Positions 42,922-51,575 of a stretch of DNA of 64,000 nucleotides are shown piece after piece. Positions within the stretch are counted from its first letter, which is position 1. Each line of letters starts with the position of its first letter. The stretch comes from Bin5 sp965242905 (GTDB taxonomy: Bacteria; Chloroflexota; Anaerolineae; Caldilineales; Caldilineaceae): NCBI GenBank assembly GCA_965242905.1, contig CBDETM010000002.1:4960001-5024000 (forward strand). Direction: 5' to 3'. The notes beneath the pieces are model-generated. The model saw only the letters and a program-made list of their open reading frames with translations. It was not told the origin of the DNA and ran no database searches. The translations under genes and the position numbers were made by a program.

Positions 42922-44490
42922 ATGACCTTGGTCAAAGCCAACGGGGGGCTCGAAGGTAGTCTGTACGGCGGAGGCTCACAGTTGGACCTGATCCTGGCCG
43001 TAGATCTGGGAAGCTCATCAGTGAGGGCCTCTGCCTATCACTTGGATGGAACCAGGCTCAAGGGGACGACAGAGTTTCGCAATACCGAGCAGTCCCTAGA
43101 TGGCACTTTCGATCCGCATGTCCTCACCGACCTGACGGAGGAAGTCATCAGCGACTGTCTCGCACGCGTGAGAAAGGTCACGAACGAAGCCCGCTTCATC
43201 GCCGCCGGATGGACCAGCTTTGCAATGAGCTGGCTTGGCGTCGACTCCACAGGCCAACCTGTCACTCCGATCTACACCTACTCTGACGCCCTCAGCGGTC
43301 TTTGCGCAGACAGGCTGCGTCAGGAGTTGGCACAACAAGGGCGCCTCGAAGATACGTGGCAGCGCACGGGAACACCCATTCATACCGCCTACGCACCTGC
43401 CCAGCTCCTCCGCCTCACAGCCGAGGAACCCGACCTCGTGAATAAAGTCGACTGCTGGCAGACACTCGCCGCAAGCCTGCTCGCGCGCTGGCGCGGCCAA
43501 CCCCAGGCCCCAATCAGCAGCAGTGAAGTTGGCTGGACAGGTATGCTCAATCGTCGCACATTGACGTGGGATAGAGAGCTTGTTGAACGTGTAGGCGTAG
43601 TTTTTGAACGGTTGCCATCTGTACTTGACTATACGAAGGGTCTAATTGGGCTGGCCGAACCCTGGGCATCGAAGTGGCCCGAGCTGGTACAAACTCCCTT
43701 CTTCCTGGCAGTGGGTGACGGCGCAGGCGCCAATCTCGGCAGCGGCTGTTCCGACAACACGCGCATCGCTCTAACGATCGGGACCACGGGCGCCATGAGA
43801 GTCGTCCTGCCCAACGAATCTCAGCGCCGAGCGTTTGGCGCCGGAGAGGACGGCATTCAACAGGTTCCCTCCGGCCTCTGGAGCTATCCTATCGACAGTA
43901 AACGCTGGCTGGTCGGCGGATCGTTAACCGACGGTGGTTCCCTCTTCTCTTGGCTACACGAAAATTTGGCCGTTGAGGATACTGCCCCCCTTCTCGCCGC
44001 AGCTGCAGACCTCCCTGCCGACGCGCACGGGCTTACCATCCTCCCCTTTCTCCGCGGCGAACGCGCCCCCGGCTGGGCGACCGAAGCCGCCCTAACCATC
44101 AGCGGTATCTCACCGGCTACAACGCCCGCTCACATCGTCCGCGCAGCACTTGAAGCCGTGGCACTGCGTTTCCGCCTCATCTACGAGCGACTCCGCCCTC
44201 TCCTGGCCCCCGGTACTGAAATCGTCGCCAGCGGCGGAGCACTTCAGGACAACAGCCTGTGGCGCCAAGTCCTCGCCGACGCCCTGCAGGTTCCCGTGCA
44301 CCTCGTCAACGTCGATGAAGCGACCAGCCGCGGTGCAGCTATCCTCGCACTGCAGGCGCTGGGACTTCCCCTCCCGCCCGAACCACCCACTGTTCACACG
44401 GCAATACCCGACAAGGAAGCAGGCGCTGCCTACGGGCAGGCTGCCCGGCGCCAGCAAGAACTGTACGACCGCGTAATCTCCGGCTCGTAA
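42922..44490 (+). CDS. FGGY-family carbohydrate kinase (gluconokinase-like)
   Basis: A 522-residue sugar kinase. DLILAVDLGSSSVRASAYHL is the FGGY N-terminal phosphate-loop motif, LTIGTTGAMRVVLPN is the second ATP-binding region, and LTILPFLRGERAPGWATEAA plus IVASGGALQDNSLWRQVLAD match the C-terminal domain. This subtype phosphorylates sugars or sugar acids such as gluconate with ATP; the exact sugar is not certain. The start at 42922 follows an AGGATAGGAA ribosome site and lies 22 nt after mrpG. The open frame runs further upstream through mrpG in another reading frame and that part is spurious. It may be cotranscribed with mrp, although the functions are unrelated. Confidence 0.88.
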   Translation: MTLVKANGGLEGSLYGGGSQLDLILAVDLGSSSVRASAYHLDGTRLKGTTEFRNTEQSLDGTFDPHVLTDLTEEVISDCLARVRKVTNEARFIAAGWTSFAMSWLGVDSTGQPVTPIYTYSDALSGLCADRLRQELAQQGRLEDTWQRTGTPIHTAYAPAQLLRLTAEEPDLVNKVDCWQTLAASLLARWRGQPQAPISSSEVGWTGMLNRRTLTWDRELVERVGVVFERLPSVLDYTKGLIGLAEPWASKWPELVQTPFFLAVGDGAGANLGSGCSDNTRIALTIGTTGAMRVVLPNESQRRAFGAGEDGIQQVPSGLWSYPIDSKRWLVGGSLTDGGSLFSWLHENLAVEDTAPLLAAAADLPADAHGLTILPFLRGERAPGWATEAALTISGISPATTPAHIVRAALEAVALRFRLIYERLRPLLAPGTEIVASGGALQDNSLWRQVLADALQVPVHLVNVDEATSRGAAILALQALGLPLPPEPPTVHTAIPDKEAGAAYGQAARRQQELYDRVISGS

Positions 44491-44618
44491 CAGCCTAATT
44501 TTCGATTGTCATGCGAAGTTTCCGTGAGAGGAAGACCGGATATTCACCGGCCGGAACATCGAAAAATACCTGACCTGACCGAGAAACCGCAGCAACAGGT
44601 AGAAATGCTTTGCTCTCT

Positions 44619-45845
44619 TCAGTCCCCTGCCACCTTGGTCGCCGCGCCCACTCTGATTCCGTCAGGACTCTTGCGCCAGACGTAGAGTGCGGCCAGGGCA
44701 AGAACTATGTAGACGATCGTCACAACCGCAAACACCCCTCGCATTCCAATTAGCGGGTAAACGGCCGCCCCCAACATCGGCGCCACCATCCGTCCTGCAG
44801 CGTTGACGCTGTTGCTCAAGCCGAACGTTGTCCCGTGCGAGCCTTCAGGCGTCCGCAGGTTGAGCAGCGCACTCGTCGCCGGCATAATGGCGCCGGCACT
44901 GACTCCAATCAGGGCCTGAAAGAAGAGCAGTTGCCAGGCATTGGTGACGAACGCCTGCGAGAAGTAGGCCAGTATGGCAAAGGCCGCACCTGCAGTCAAT
45001 ACCTGCTCATGGCCAATTCGGTCGCTGAGCCGGCCCAAATAGATCGCGCTGACAGAACCGATGGCAGCCTTCGCTCCGATGCTCAGGCCCGACAGGACGG
45101 CTGCACCTTCGTTTGATGAAAGCAGATCGACAAAAAAGAAGGCCAGAAGTGGCATCGTCACCGAGCGGCCCAGGCTCTGCAAGAACGAGACCCAATACAG
45201 TGACCCCATGTCGGGCGCCCGCAGTAAATTGCGATAGTTCGTCCAGAAATTAACCCGCCTCTGGACAGGGGGTGGTTCAAAGTCCTCCTTGACCCAGACA
45301 ATGACCGCGACGCCCGCCAGCGCAAGCGCCGCGCCTGTAAACCAGAAACTGGCGCGGTAGCCAAACGCCTCGCTCACCAGTCCTCCGATCAGTGGGCCCA
45401 CCGCTGCCCCAACCCAGAGCCCGGTCTGAATCAGCCCCAGAGACTCTCCGGACTTCTCCTTTGGGACAGTTGCGGCCACCATCGCGCTTGTGGCAGAAAC
45501 AATTCCGGTCAGAAATCCTTGAAACGTGCGAATCAGAACCAGCTGCTCGGCGCTTTGCGCAAAACCCATGAGCGACACCATCACCGCACCGCCAATTGTG
45601 GCCCTTATGAGCATTGGCTTGCGGCCATAGCGATCGGCCACCGCCCCCCACACGGGGGACGACAACATCATCGTCACTGCTTGCGATGAAAAAACAAGGC
45701 CCGACCAGAACGCGACCGACCCTCTCGTGGCCACACCCAGTTCCTCCACATAGAGTGGCATGAAGGGATAGACCAGGCTGAAGCCAGCCACGGAGAGAAC
45801 CTGCACCAAGAACAGGATGTATAAGTTGCGGCGCCACTCTGGCAT
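44619..45845 (-). CDS. MFS transporter (drug/multidrug exporter type)
   Basis: A 408-residue 12-helix transporter of the major facilitator superfamily. Motif A is WGAVADRYGRKPMLIR, the later loop YLGRLSDRIGHEQVL is its second-half counterpart, and the segment GLWVGAAVGPLIGGLVSEAF is the export-type motif C (GxxxGPxxGG). These point to proton-driven efflux of a small molecule. GAGGA lies 8 nt before the ATG. It is transcribed toward the kinase gene and ends 128 nt from it. No regulator gene sits next to it. Confidence 0.9.
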   Translation of the reverse strand: MPEWRRNLYILFLVQVLSVAGFSLVYPFMPLYVEELGVATRGSVAFWSGLVFSSQAVTMMLSSPVWGAVADRYGRKPMLIRATIGGAVMVSLMGFAQSAEQLVLIRTFQGFLTGIVSATSAMVAATVPKEKSGESLGLIQTGLWVGAAVGPLIGGLVSEAFGYRASFWFTGAALALAGVAVIVWVKEDFEPPPVQRRVNFWTNYRNLLRAPDMGSLYWVSFLQSLGRSVTMPLLAFFFVDLLSSNEGAAVLSGLSIGAKAAIGSVSAIYLGRLSDRIGHEQVLTAGAAFAILAYFSQAFVTNAWQLLFFQALIGVSAGAIMPATSALLNLRTPEGSHGTTFGLSNSVNAAGRMVAPMLGAAVYPLIGMRGVFAVVTIVYIVLALAALYVWRKSPDGIRVGAATKVAGD

Positions 45846-46013
45846 GTGCGTCCTCGCCTGGCTGACGGCTGGACCGGGCCCGTTGCCAACTAAATCGCTT
45901 TTGTAAACCGCTAAAGTGGGGCGAAACTTATATTACCATAAACTAGAAGATCGGACAAACTGCCCAAAATGGTCCAAGCCGTCCATTTGCGGAGAAAGGG
46001 GGCTGAACTTCCC

Positions 46014-47093
46014 TCAGAACATCTGCGGGAACAGGTAGGCTATCATGCCCAACGTGATGTTATAAGACGCGTGTGCAATCACGCACGTTGACGTGTTGTA
46101 CCGGTTCCGTACCAGGCCCAATATCATCCCCACGATGAAGACGGCGAGTGTCGAAAGGGTGATGCCGTACTGGCTGTGCAGCAGTGCAAATAAGAGGCTG
46201 GTGATCAGCAGGCCAAATCGCGGCTGCAACGCCCCCCGAAACAGGGTCTCTTCCCCTATACCCGCGGCCAGGCCCAGCGTCAGAATGCCCGGAATCGACC
46301 CTAGCAGAGGTCCGATGAGCACCTCTGTCAGCCGCTGTACGTCCTCATCCAGGCCCCACCCCGCCGCCTCCGCTACGATCTCCAGCGCCAGAATTATTGC
46401 CACAGATAGCAGACCAGTTCCTATGCCCACAGCCACTTCAATTGGGCGGGGCGCCAGCAATCCAAGCCGCTCCAGGGCCTGCATCCACCTCCGCCGCGTC
46501 AGCCAGCCCACGCCAACCACGGCCCAAAGGGCGAATGTAATCTGCTGCACCCATAGCGAAACCAGCAGAGACCCACCGCCGGTCTCGGATGCCTCCGACA
46601 TGTCCGCCAGCGTATCCAACCCAACGGCGAGGGTGACTGCCAGATTCATCACCACCAACATGACGAATGACGCGGCGACCGCATGAACGCTGCTCAGAGC
46701 ATCAATCGGGGTCAAGTCCGCCAGCAGCCTACGAACAGGGGGCAGAAGGAACAGGGGCGCCGCCACAGCCGGCAACCAGATGCCCAGGCCCAGTGCATCC
46801 AGTCTATCCAGCACAGGCAGAAAATCAGCGACGTTGCCGCTCCCCCCACCCGCCGCGATATCAAGAACACTCTGCCTGAGTTCCTCGTTTGTCCTGATTC
46901 CGATCGCGACAGCGTGTAGTACACCGCCGGCCGCCGCCATGGTACCAAATATGAATGTGTGAAAGGCATAGGTTAGCCCGGCAATTGTCTTGCCGGATCG
47001 TTCGTTCAGTCTCTGCTTGTCCGCCAGATTCGCCAGAAGGACAATCAGGAACAGGGGTACAAACAAGAGAACGGTCAAAATACTCTCAAACAT
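46014..47093 (-). CDS. CPBP-family intramembrane metalloprotease
   Basis: A 359-residue multi-pass membrane protein of the CPBP (Abi/CaaX protease-like) family. Motif 1 is E281-E282-x3-R286 (GIGEETLFRGALQPRFG), motif 2 is F302 to H306 (LFALLHSQYG) and motif 3 is HASYN (H341). These Glu and His residues form the catalytic site. The family includes CAAX-prenyl endopeptidases and proteins that process bacteriocin or signalling peptides; the role here is not known. The N-terminal half has about six further helices that are not part of the CPBP domain. It diverges from the ppk gene, with a 380-nt gap between them. Confidence 0.9.
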   Translation of the reverse strand: MFESILTVLLFVPLFLIVLLANLADKQRLNERSGKTIAGLTYAFHTFIFGTMAAAGGVLHAVAIGIRTNEELRQSVLDIAAGGGSGNVADFLPVLDRLDALGLGIWLPAVAAPLFLLPPVRRLLADLTPIDALSSVHAVAASFVMLVVMNLAVTLAVGLDTLADMSEASETGGGSLLVSLWVQQITFALWAVVGVGWLTRRRWMQALERLGLLAPRPIEVAVGIGTGLLSVAIILALEIVAEAAGWGLDEDVQRLTEVLIGPLLGSIPGILTLGLAAGIGEETLFRGALQPRFGLLITSLLFALLHSQYGITLSTLAVFIVGMILGLVRNRYNTSTCVIAHASYNITLGMIAYLFPQMF

Positions 47094-47382
47094 TTCAGGA
47101 TTCGCTCCAACTCATGAGTCCGGCACGGCTGTCCGATTCGAAGGTACCGGGCTCTGATTCTGTCAGTTCTTAGGCAATTGCATTTCCTGGACAAATTGGA
47201 GAGACAGACCGGATGGCGCCGTTCCATCTCCACAGTCTGTCTATCTCAGGGTCAGCTCCCAATGTCTGATCAGGCCTTGACATGTACACACATGAATAAT
47301 CTGGCCGCGGCGTCCGCGAATCCATTTCAAGACCTGGTCAGGACCTCTCTCACATTTCAAGAGTCATAGCTTCCCGGCGGGC

Positions 47383-47411
47383 TTTACATTTTAACAGGTT
47401 TTCCCTAGAAT
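47383..47411 (+). promoter_or_regulatory. Predicted promoter of ppk
   Basis: TTTACA (47383-47388), a 17-nt spacer and TAGAAT (47406-47411), five of six matches in each hexamer. It places the start of transcription near 47418. An in-frame ATG at 47410 lies inside the -10 element, so the ATG at 47476 with GGAGAGGG upstream must be the real start. Confidence 0.62.
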
Positions 47412-47475
47412 GGTTGCAATCTTTCAGAACACTGATGCCCAGAGCACATTGAATTGTTTGTCGGAGAGGGTACTG

Positions 47476-49845
47476 ATGAACAGCTACACCTATCGATTGG
47501 ATGAAGAAACTGACAGTCCGCCTTCGGTCGAACAGTTGATTACCGACGCCGATGATGAATGGGATGCCTCTTCGGACTATGACTGGCAGGCCAGGCCTTC
47601 TCCCGATACGACCATGCCGCCCGTCTCCGCATATCCGCCCTCAACAACGCCGTTGACCAATCTCTCCATCGATGAGCTCACCGATTCGCCGGCTGTCTAC
47701 AACCGGGAGCTCAGCTGGCTGGACTTCAACTGGCGCGTCCTCTACGAAGCGCTCGATAGTCGCAATCCGCTCCTTGAGCGGCTCAAATTCATCGCGATCA
47801 CAAGCAGTAATCTTGACGAATTCTTCCGCAAACGAGTGGGTGGCCTGAAACGTCAGCAGGCCGCCGGTGTAGCCAACCTGACTCTCCATGGCTGGACTCC
47901 AGACCATCAAATACGTCTGATTGCTCGCCACGTGCGTGCCATGGTCCAGTGCCAGACCCACGCGCTGCTCAACGAAATCCTCCCCGGGCTGCGCGAAGAA
48001 GGTATGCGAGTCGTCGCCTACGACGAACTGCGAGCTGACCAGCAAGACGAGCTGGCCGAATTCTTCCGCAAGGAGATTTACCCGATCCTCACGCCCCTGG
48101 CTGTCGATCCCGGCCACCCCTTTCCTTTCATTAGCAACCTCAGCCTGAGCCTCGCCGTTGAAATGCGTGATCCGGTCAACGGAGAGATCCGGTTTGCTCG
48201 CGTCAAGGTTCCGTCCAACCGCGCCCGTTGGGTAACTGTCAATGACTCACTCGATTTCGTTCCCCTCGAACAGGTGATTACCCACAACCTGGAGCTCCTC
48301 TTCCCCGGCATGGACCTGATCGCGGCATATCCCTTCCGGGTGACCCGCAACGCCGACATCGCACGCAGCGAAGAGGAAGCAGACGACCTCCTGGAAATGA
48401 TCAGCGAGGAGCTGCGCGAGCGCCGCTTTGCCCCCATCGTTCGCCTGGAAGTGGCCGAGTCCATGCCGATAGACATTTGCACAATCCTGATGCAGGAGAT
48501 GGATCTGCATCACACAGATGTATACCGCCACGAAGGCCCACTCGGTGTAGCCGACCTGTTGCCGCTTACCGATGTCAACCTGCCCCATCTCAAGAACCAG
48601 CCCTGGATTCCGCAGACCCATCCCGCCTTTTCCGGCGTAGGAAGCCAGACTCGGCCCGCCGATATCTTCTCCATCATCCGGAAGGGCGACATCCTCGTCC
48701 ATCACCCTTACCACAGCTTCGCAACCAGCACCCAGGCCTTTATCGAAGCCGCGGCACGCGACCCGCAAGTCCTCGCCATCAAGCAGACACTCTACCGCAC
48801 AAGCGCCGACTCCCCGGTGGGTCGCGCCTTGATACAAGCGGCCGAACGCGGCAAACAGGTAGCGGTCCTGGTGGAGTTGAAGGCCCGTTTCGACGAGGAG
48901 CGCAACATAGAATGGGCGCGAACACTGGAAGATGCCGGCGTCCACGTTGCCTATGGACTCGTCGGCCTCAAGACGCACACGAAGACGACTCTTGTCGTCC
49001 GCGAGGAAGAAGAAGGGATCCAGGTCTACGCACACATCGGCACGGGAAACTATAACCCCAAGACTGCCGGCCTATACACCGACCTGGGCCTGCTCACTGC
49101 CCGGCCTGAAGTCGGGGCCGACCTGATGGACCTCTTCAATTTTCTGACGGGTTACAGCCGCCAGCGCCACTTCCGGCGCCTCCTGGTTGCACCTGTCAAC
49201 ATGCAGGACAGATTTGTGGAACTGATCGATACCGAGGCAGCCAACGCCCTTTCCGGCCGCCCCTCGGGAATCGTCGCCAAAATGAACGGACTCGACGACC
49301 CCATTGTCGTCCGTGCCCTCTACCGCGCCAGCCAGGCAGGCGTCCCCATCCGCCTCATCGTGCGCGGCAACTGCCGCATCCAGCCTGGCATCGAAGGGCT
49401 CAGCGAGAACATCGAAGTCATCAGCGTGATCGGCCGCTTCCTTGAACACCATCGCATCTACTCCTTTGTCAACGATGGCGAGCCCCTCTACTTCATCGGC
49501 AGCGCAGACTGGATGACACGCAACCTGACTGCCCGTGTAGAAGCCATCGTCCCTGTAGAGGACCCGGCCCTGCAGGAGCAGTTACAGCGCGTTCTCGACT
49601 GCTGTCTGGAAGACCGCCGTCAGTCCTGGACTCTGCAGGGCGACGGTCTGTACCACCGGCGCGAAGAACCTGAACTTTCAAGCTACACGGCTGCAGTTCA
49701 ACCGGATGGCGATGTCCCGGCCGCACTTGACGCACTTGAGACCGCGGCAACCCGCCTCCAGAACGGCATATCCCGCGCTGCCCGCATCTACGGTTCACAG
49801 CAAGCACTGATGGACTGGACGCAGCACAGCCTCGGACAGATCTAG
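47476..49845 (+). CDS. ppk1: Polyphosphate kinase 1
   Basis: A 789-residue enzyme that makes polyphosphate from ATP, reversibly. The N-terminal domain holds YNRELSWLDFNWRVLYEALD and ITSSNLDEFFRKRVGGLKRQ. The catalytic His that becomes phosphorylated is H520 (YAHIGTGNYNPKTAGLYTDL), and the second conserved His is H658 (FLEHHRIYSFVNDGEPLYFI). SADWMTRNLTARVEAIVP is also typical. The length is a little above the usual 700 because of an acidic N-terminal extension of about 65 residues. The start at 47476 is set by the promoter and ribosome site. No ppx gene lies nearby. Confidence 0.95.
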   Translation: MNSYTYRLDEETDSPPSVEQLITDADDEWDASSDYDWQARPSPDTTMPPVSAYPPSTTPLTNLSIDELTDSPAVYNRELSWLDFNWRVLYEALDSRNPLLERLKFIAITSSNLDEFFRKRVGGLKRQQAAGVANLTLHGWTPDHQIRLIARHVRAMVQCQTHALLNEILPGLREEGMRVVAYDELRADQQDELAEFFRKEIYPILTPLAVDPGHPFPFISNLSLSLAVEMRDPVNGEIRFARVKVPSNRARWVTVNDSLDFVPLEQVITHNLELLFPGMDLIAAYPFRVTRNADIARSEEEADDLLEMISEELRERRFAPIVRLEVAESMPIDICTILMQEMDLHHTDVYRHEGPLGVADLLPLTDVNLPHLKNQPWIPQTHPAFSGVGSQTRPADIFSIIRKGDILVHHPYHSFATSTQAFIEAAARDPQVLAIKQTLYRTSADSPVGRALIQAAERGKQVAVLVELKARFDEERNIEWARTLEDAGVHVAYGLVGLKTHTKTTLVVREEEEGIQVYAHIGTGNYNPKTAGLYTDLGLLTARPEVGADLMDLFNFLTGYSRQRHFRRLLVAPVNMQDRFVELIDTEAANALSGRPSGIVAKMNGLDDPIVVRALYRASQAGVPIRLIVRGNCRIQPGIEGLSENIEVISVIGRFLEHHRIYSFVNDGEPLYFIGSADWMTRNLTARVEAIVPVEDPALQEQLQRVLDCCLEDRRQSWTLQGDGLYHRREEPELSSYTAAVQPDGDVPAALDALETAATRLQNGISRAARIYGSQQALMDWTQHSLGQI

Positions 49846-49930
49846 ACCCGGCCCGATCGCTGCCGGCCCCCTCTTCTCATCAACTCCCAACCAGTTGCCA
49901 AGTTATTCGCCCAAGACTGCAAACCACTGA

Positions 49931-50005
49931 CCACTGCAGTTCCGGGCCTACGGCCCTCCCCTGTGCAAGGGCTGCGCCGCAGCAACGCCCCCTCTACACC
50001 ATGCC
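49931..50005 (-). repeat. Degenerate inverted fragment of the dispersed repeat
   Basis: Read on the minus strand, this stretch (AGAGGGGGCGTTGC, then GCAGCCCTTGCACAGGGGAG, then GGCCGTAGGCCC and AACTGCAGTGGTCAGTGG) corresponds to the right end of the repeat at 17351-17682, including its trailing ACTGCAGTGG. It lies about 140 nt to the left of copy 2, in the opposite orientation. The hairpin arms have changed but remain recognisable. Confidence 0.65.
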
Positions 50006-50142
50006 ACCTTGACGCCGCGGGGCCGGCATTATGCTTGCCAATGCCTTCCTCAAAACCAGCAGGCAATTCATTCCACTAAGAGCATGATTCTCACGCCGGA
50101 CCGCCTCCACGCCTATTGGGGTCGCACGCTGACAGAGCCGGT

Positions 50143-50471
50143 GCATCCCAGATATGGGGGGATAGGCTGGCGGGGAAAACATGGCGGCGGTGGCTGAAAT
50201 CAGTTAACGTTTTTTGGCGAGACGCAGTGCAGGCGCCAGGCCTGGCCATACGGTGGAGGCCGTCAGTTGGGGCGTGTGCGAGGGCTGGCACAAGGCCGGC
50301 ACCTTCGGGGATTCGATGGGACTGGCGGGACGAGGTCTGGCTGGACACCTTCAATTAGACACCCGTCGCCAATATCGACACCCGGTCGATGAGGCGTGTT
50401 GTAGGAGAGGGGGCGTTGCGGGGGCGGAGCCCCCGCACAAGGGAGGGCCGAATAGGCCCGACCGCCCAAAA
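50143..50471 (+). repeat. Dispersed repeat, copy 2 (about 330 bp)
   Basis: Partner of the repeat at 17351-17682 in the same orientation. The right-hand 100 bases appear identical, with the same perfect hairpin GCGGGGGC-GGA-GCCCCCGC and the same following GGGCC/GGCCC stem. The left part is more diverged. It occupies the middle of the 810-nt gap between ppk and the DtxR-type gene. The frames crossing it are not genes. After it comes a purine-rich GAGGAGAGAGG stretch. Confidence 0.8.
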
Positions 50472-50620
50472 AAGCGAGGAGAGAGGGGAGAGGAGTGAGG
50501 AGAGAGGGACACTGTTTGGTCTGACTCAATGTTGATTTCGGATTGGACATGGCTATTTTGCTACCCGAGGTACAGGACAGGTCACTTCATAATTGGGATG
50601 CACCACACAAAGCCACAGGC

Positions 50621-50656
50621 TTGACAGAAGCATCATTCGCAGATATAATTTAGCCA
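50621..50656 (+). promoter_or_regulatory. Perfect consensus sigma70-type promoter, leaderless start of the DtxR gene
   Basis: TTGACA (50621-50626), exactly 17 nt, TATAAT (50644-50649). The usual start point, about 7 nt after the -10 element, falls on the A of the ATG at 50656. There is no Shine-Dalgarno sequence. Because an operator could lie over this promoter, self-repression by the DtxR-type product is possible, but no clear palindrome is visible. Confidence 0.78.
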
Positions 50657-51351
50657 TGACTAAAAACTACTCCTCCGAGATCAGCAGCCCGCTCTCCTCA
50701 AGCCACGAAGACTACCTGAAAGCCATCTACATCCTGGAAACGCGGGGGGAACAGGTCACCAATTCCGCCCTTTCCGAGTACATCGGGTTCACACCGGCTT
50801 CCGCCACAAACATGGTAAAAAAGCTCGCGCAAATGGACCTGGTCATCTACCGCCCGCACCAGGCCGTGGCGCTGACGCCCACCGGCCGGCGCGTCGCACT
50901 CGAAATCCTGCGACACCATCGCTTGCTGGAGCTCTTCCTGCACAAGACCTTGGATATTCCATGGGACAAAGTGCATGAAGAAGCCGAGCGCCTCGAGCAC
51001 GTGCTCAGTGAAGCCCTAGAGGACGCGATTGCCGCCTCCCTTGGCTACCCCAAAGTAGACCCCCACGGCGACCCCATCCCCTCCAAGAATGGCGAGATCA
51101 GCCACACGCCGGGCCTCCCTCTTTCTCAGTCCGAAGCCGGGCGCGCCTACCGCCTCGTGCGCGTCCTGAGCCAGGAAAAAGAACGGCTCGCCTATCTGGG
51201 AGAGCTGGGACTGCAACTGAACGTGGAGGTCTTCCTTCACGAACAAGCCCCTTTTGACGGCCCCGTGTTGGTGGAGGTAGCCGGTGAGGAGCACGCTTTG
51301 GCAGCTGACATGGCGGCCCTTCTGCAGGTAGTGCCCGCGTCAGCCGAGTAA
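50656..51351 (+). CDS. DtxR/MntR-family metal-dependent transcriptional regulator
   Basis: A 231-residue repressor. The N-terminal winged helix-turn-helix (SSHEDYLKAIYILETRGEQV, then LSEYIGFTPASATNMVKKLA) and the dimerisation and metal-binding domain with HHRLLELFLHKTL, EEAERLEHVLSEAL and LGYPKVDPHGDPIP follow the IdeR/DtxR/MntR order. A C-terminal FeoA/SH3-like domain (from about residue 150) is present, as in IdeR. With Fe2+ or Mn2+ bound, such proteins repress metal-uptake genes. The start at 50656 is fixed by the promoter; a frame running up to 50593 would begin upstream of the promoter. The efflux genes that follow on the same strand could be targets. Confidence 0.93.
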   Translation: MTKNYSSEISSPLSSSHEDYLKAIYILETRGEQVTNSALSEYIGFTPASATNMVKKLAQMDLVIYRPHQAVALTPTGRRVALEILRHHRLLELFLHKTLDIPWDKVHEEAERLEHVLSEALEDAIAASLGYPKVDPHGDPIPSKNGEISHTPGLPLSQSEAGRAYRLVRVLSQEKERLAYLGELGLQLNVEVFLHEQAPFDGPVLVEVAGEEHALAADMAALLQVVPASAE

Positions 51352-51575
51352 GCTAGCTGTCAGGATTCTGACATAGTGTCGTCAGTCGGCAACGTCCAAT
51401 GTTTGAGAAGATTGTTGAAGAGCCCAGCCGTATTGAGCAGGTCCGGCATTACTCTGTTGTCAGCCAGTTCTCATTATCAGCTGGCAGATGGCAAGGGCTG
51501 CTCGAATGGCTACGTTCTTGTACTGCCGACATCTGACAGTCGGTGGTCGGCAAAACACCGGTACATTGACGTCCC

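Noticed and set aside
44495..44701. Minus-strand frame of 68 codons at the end of the MFS gene
   Set aside because: The last residues look protein-like, but most of it overlaps the MFS gene in another frame and it has no start signal.
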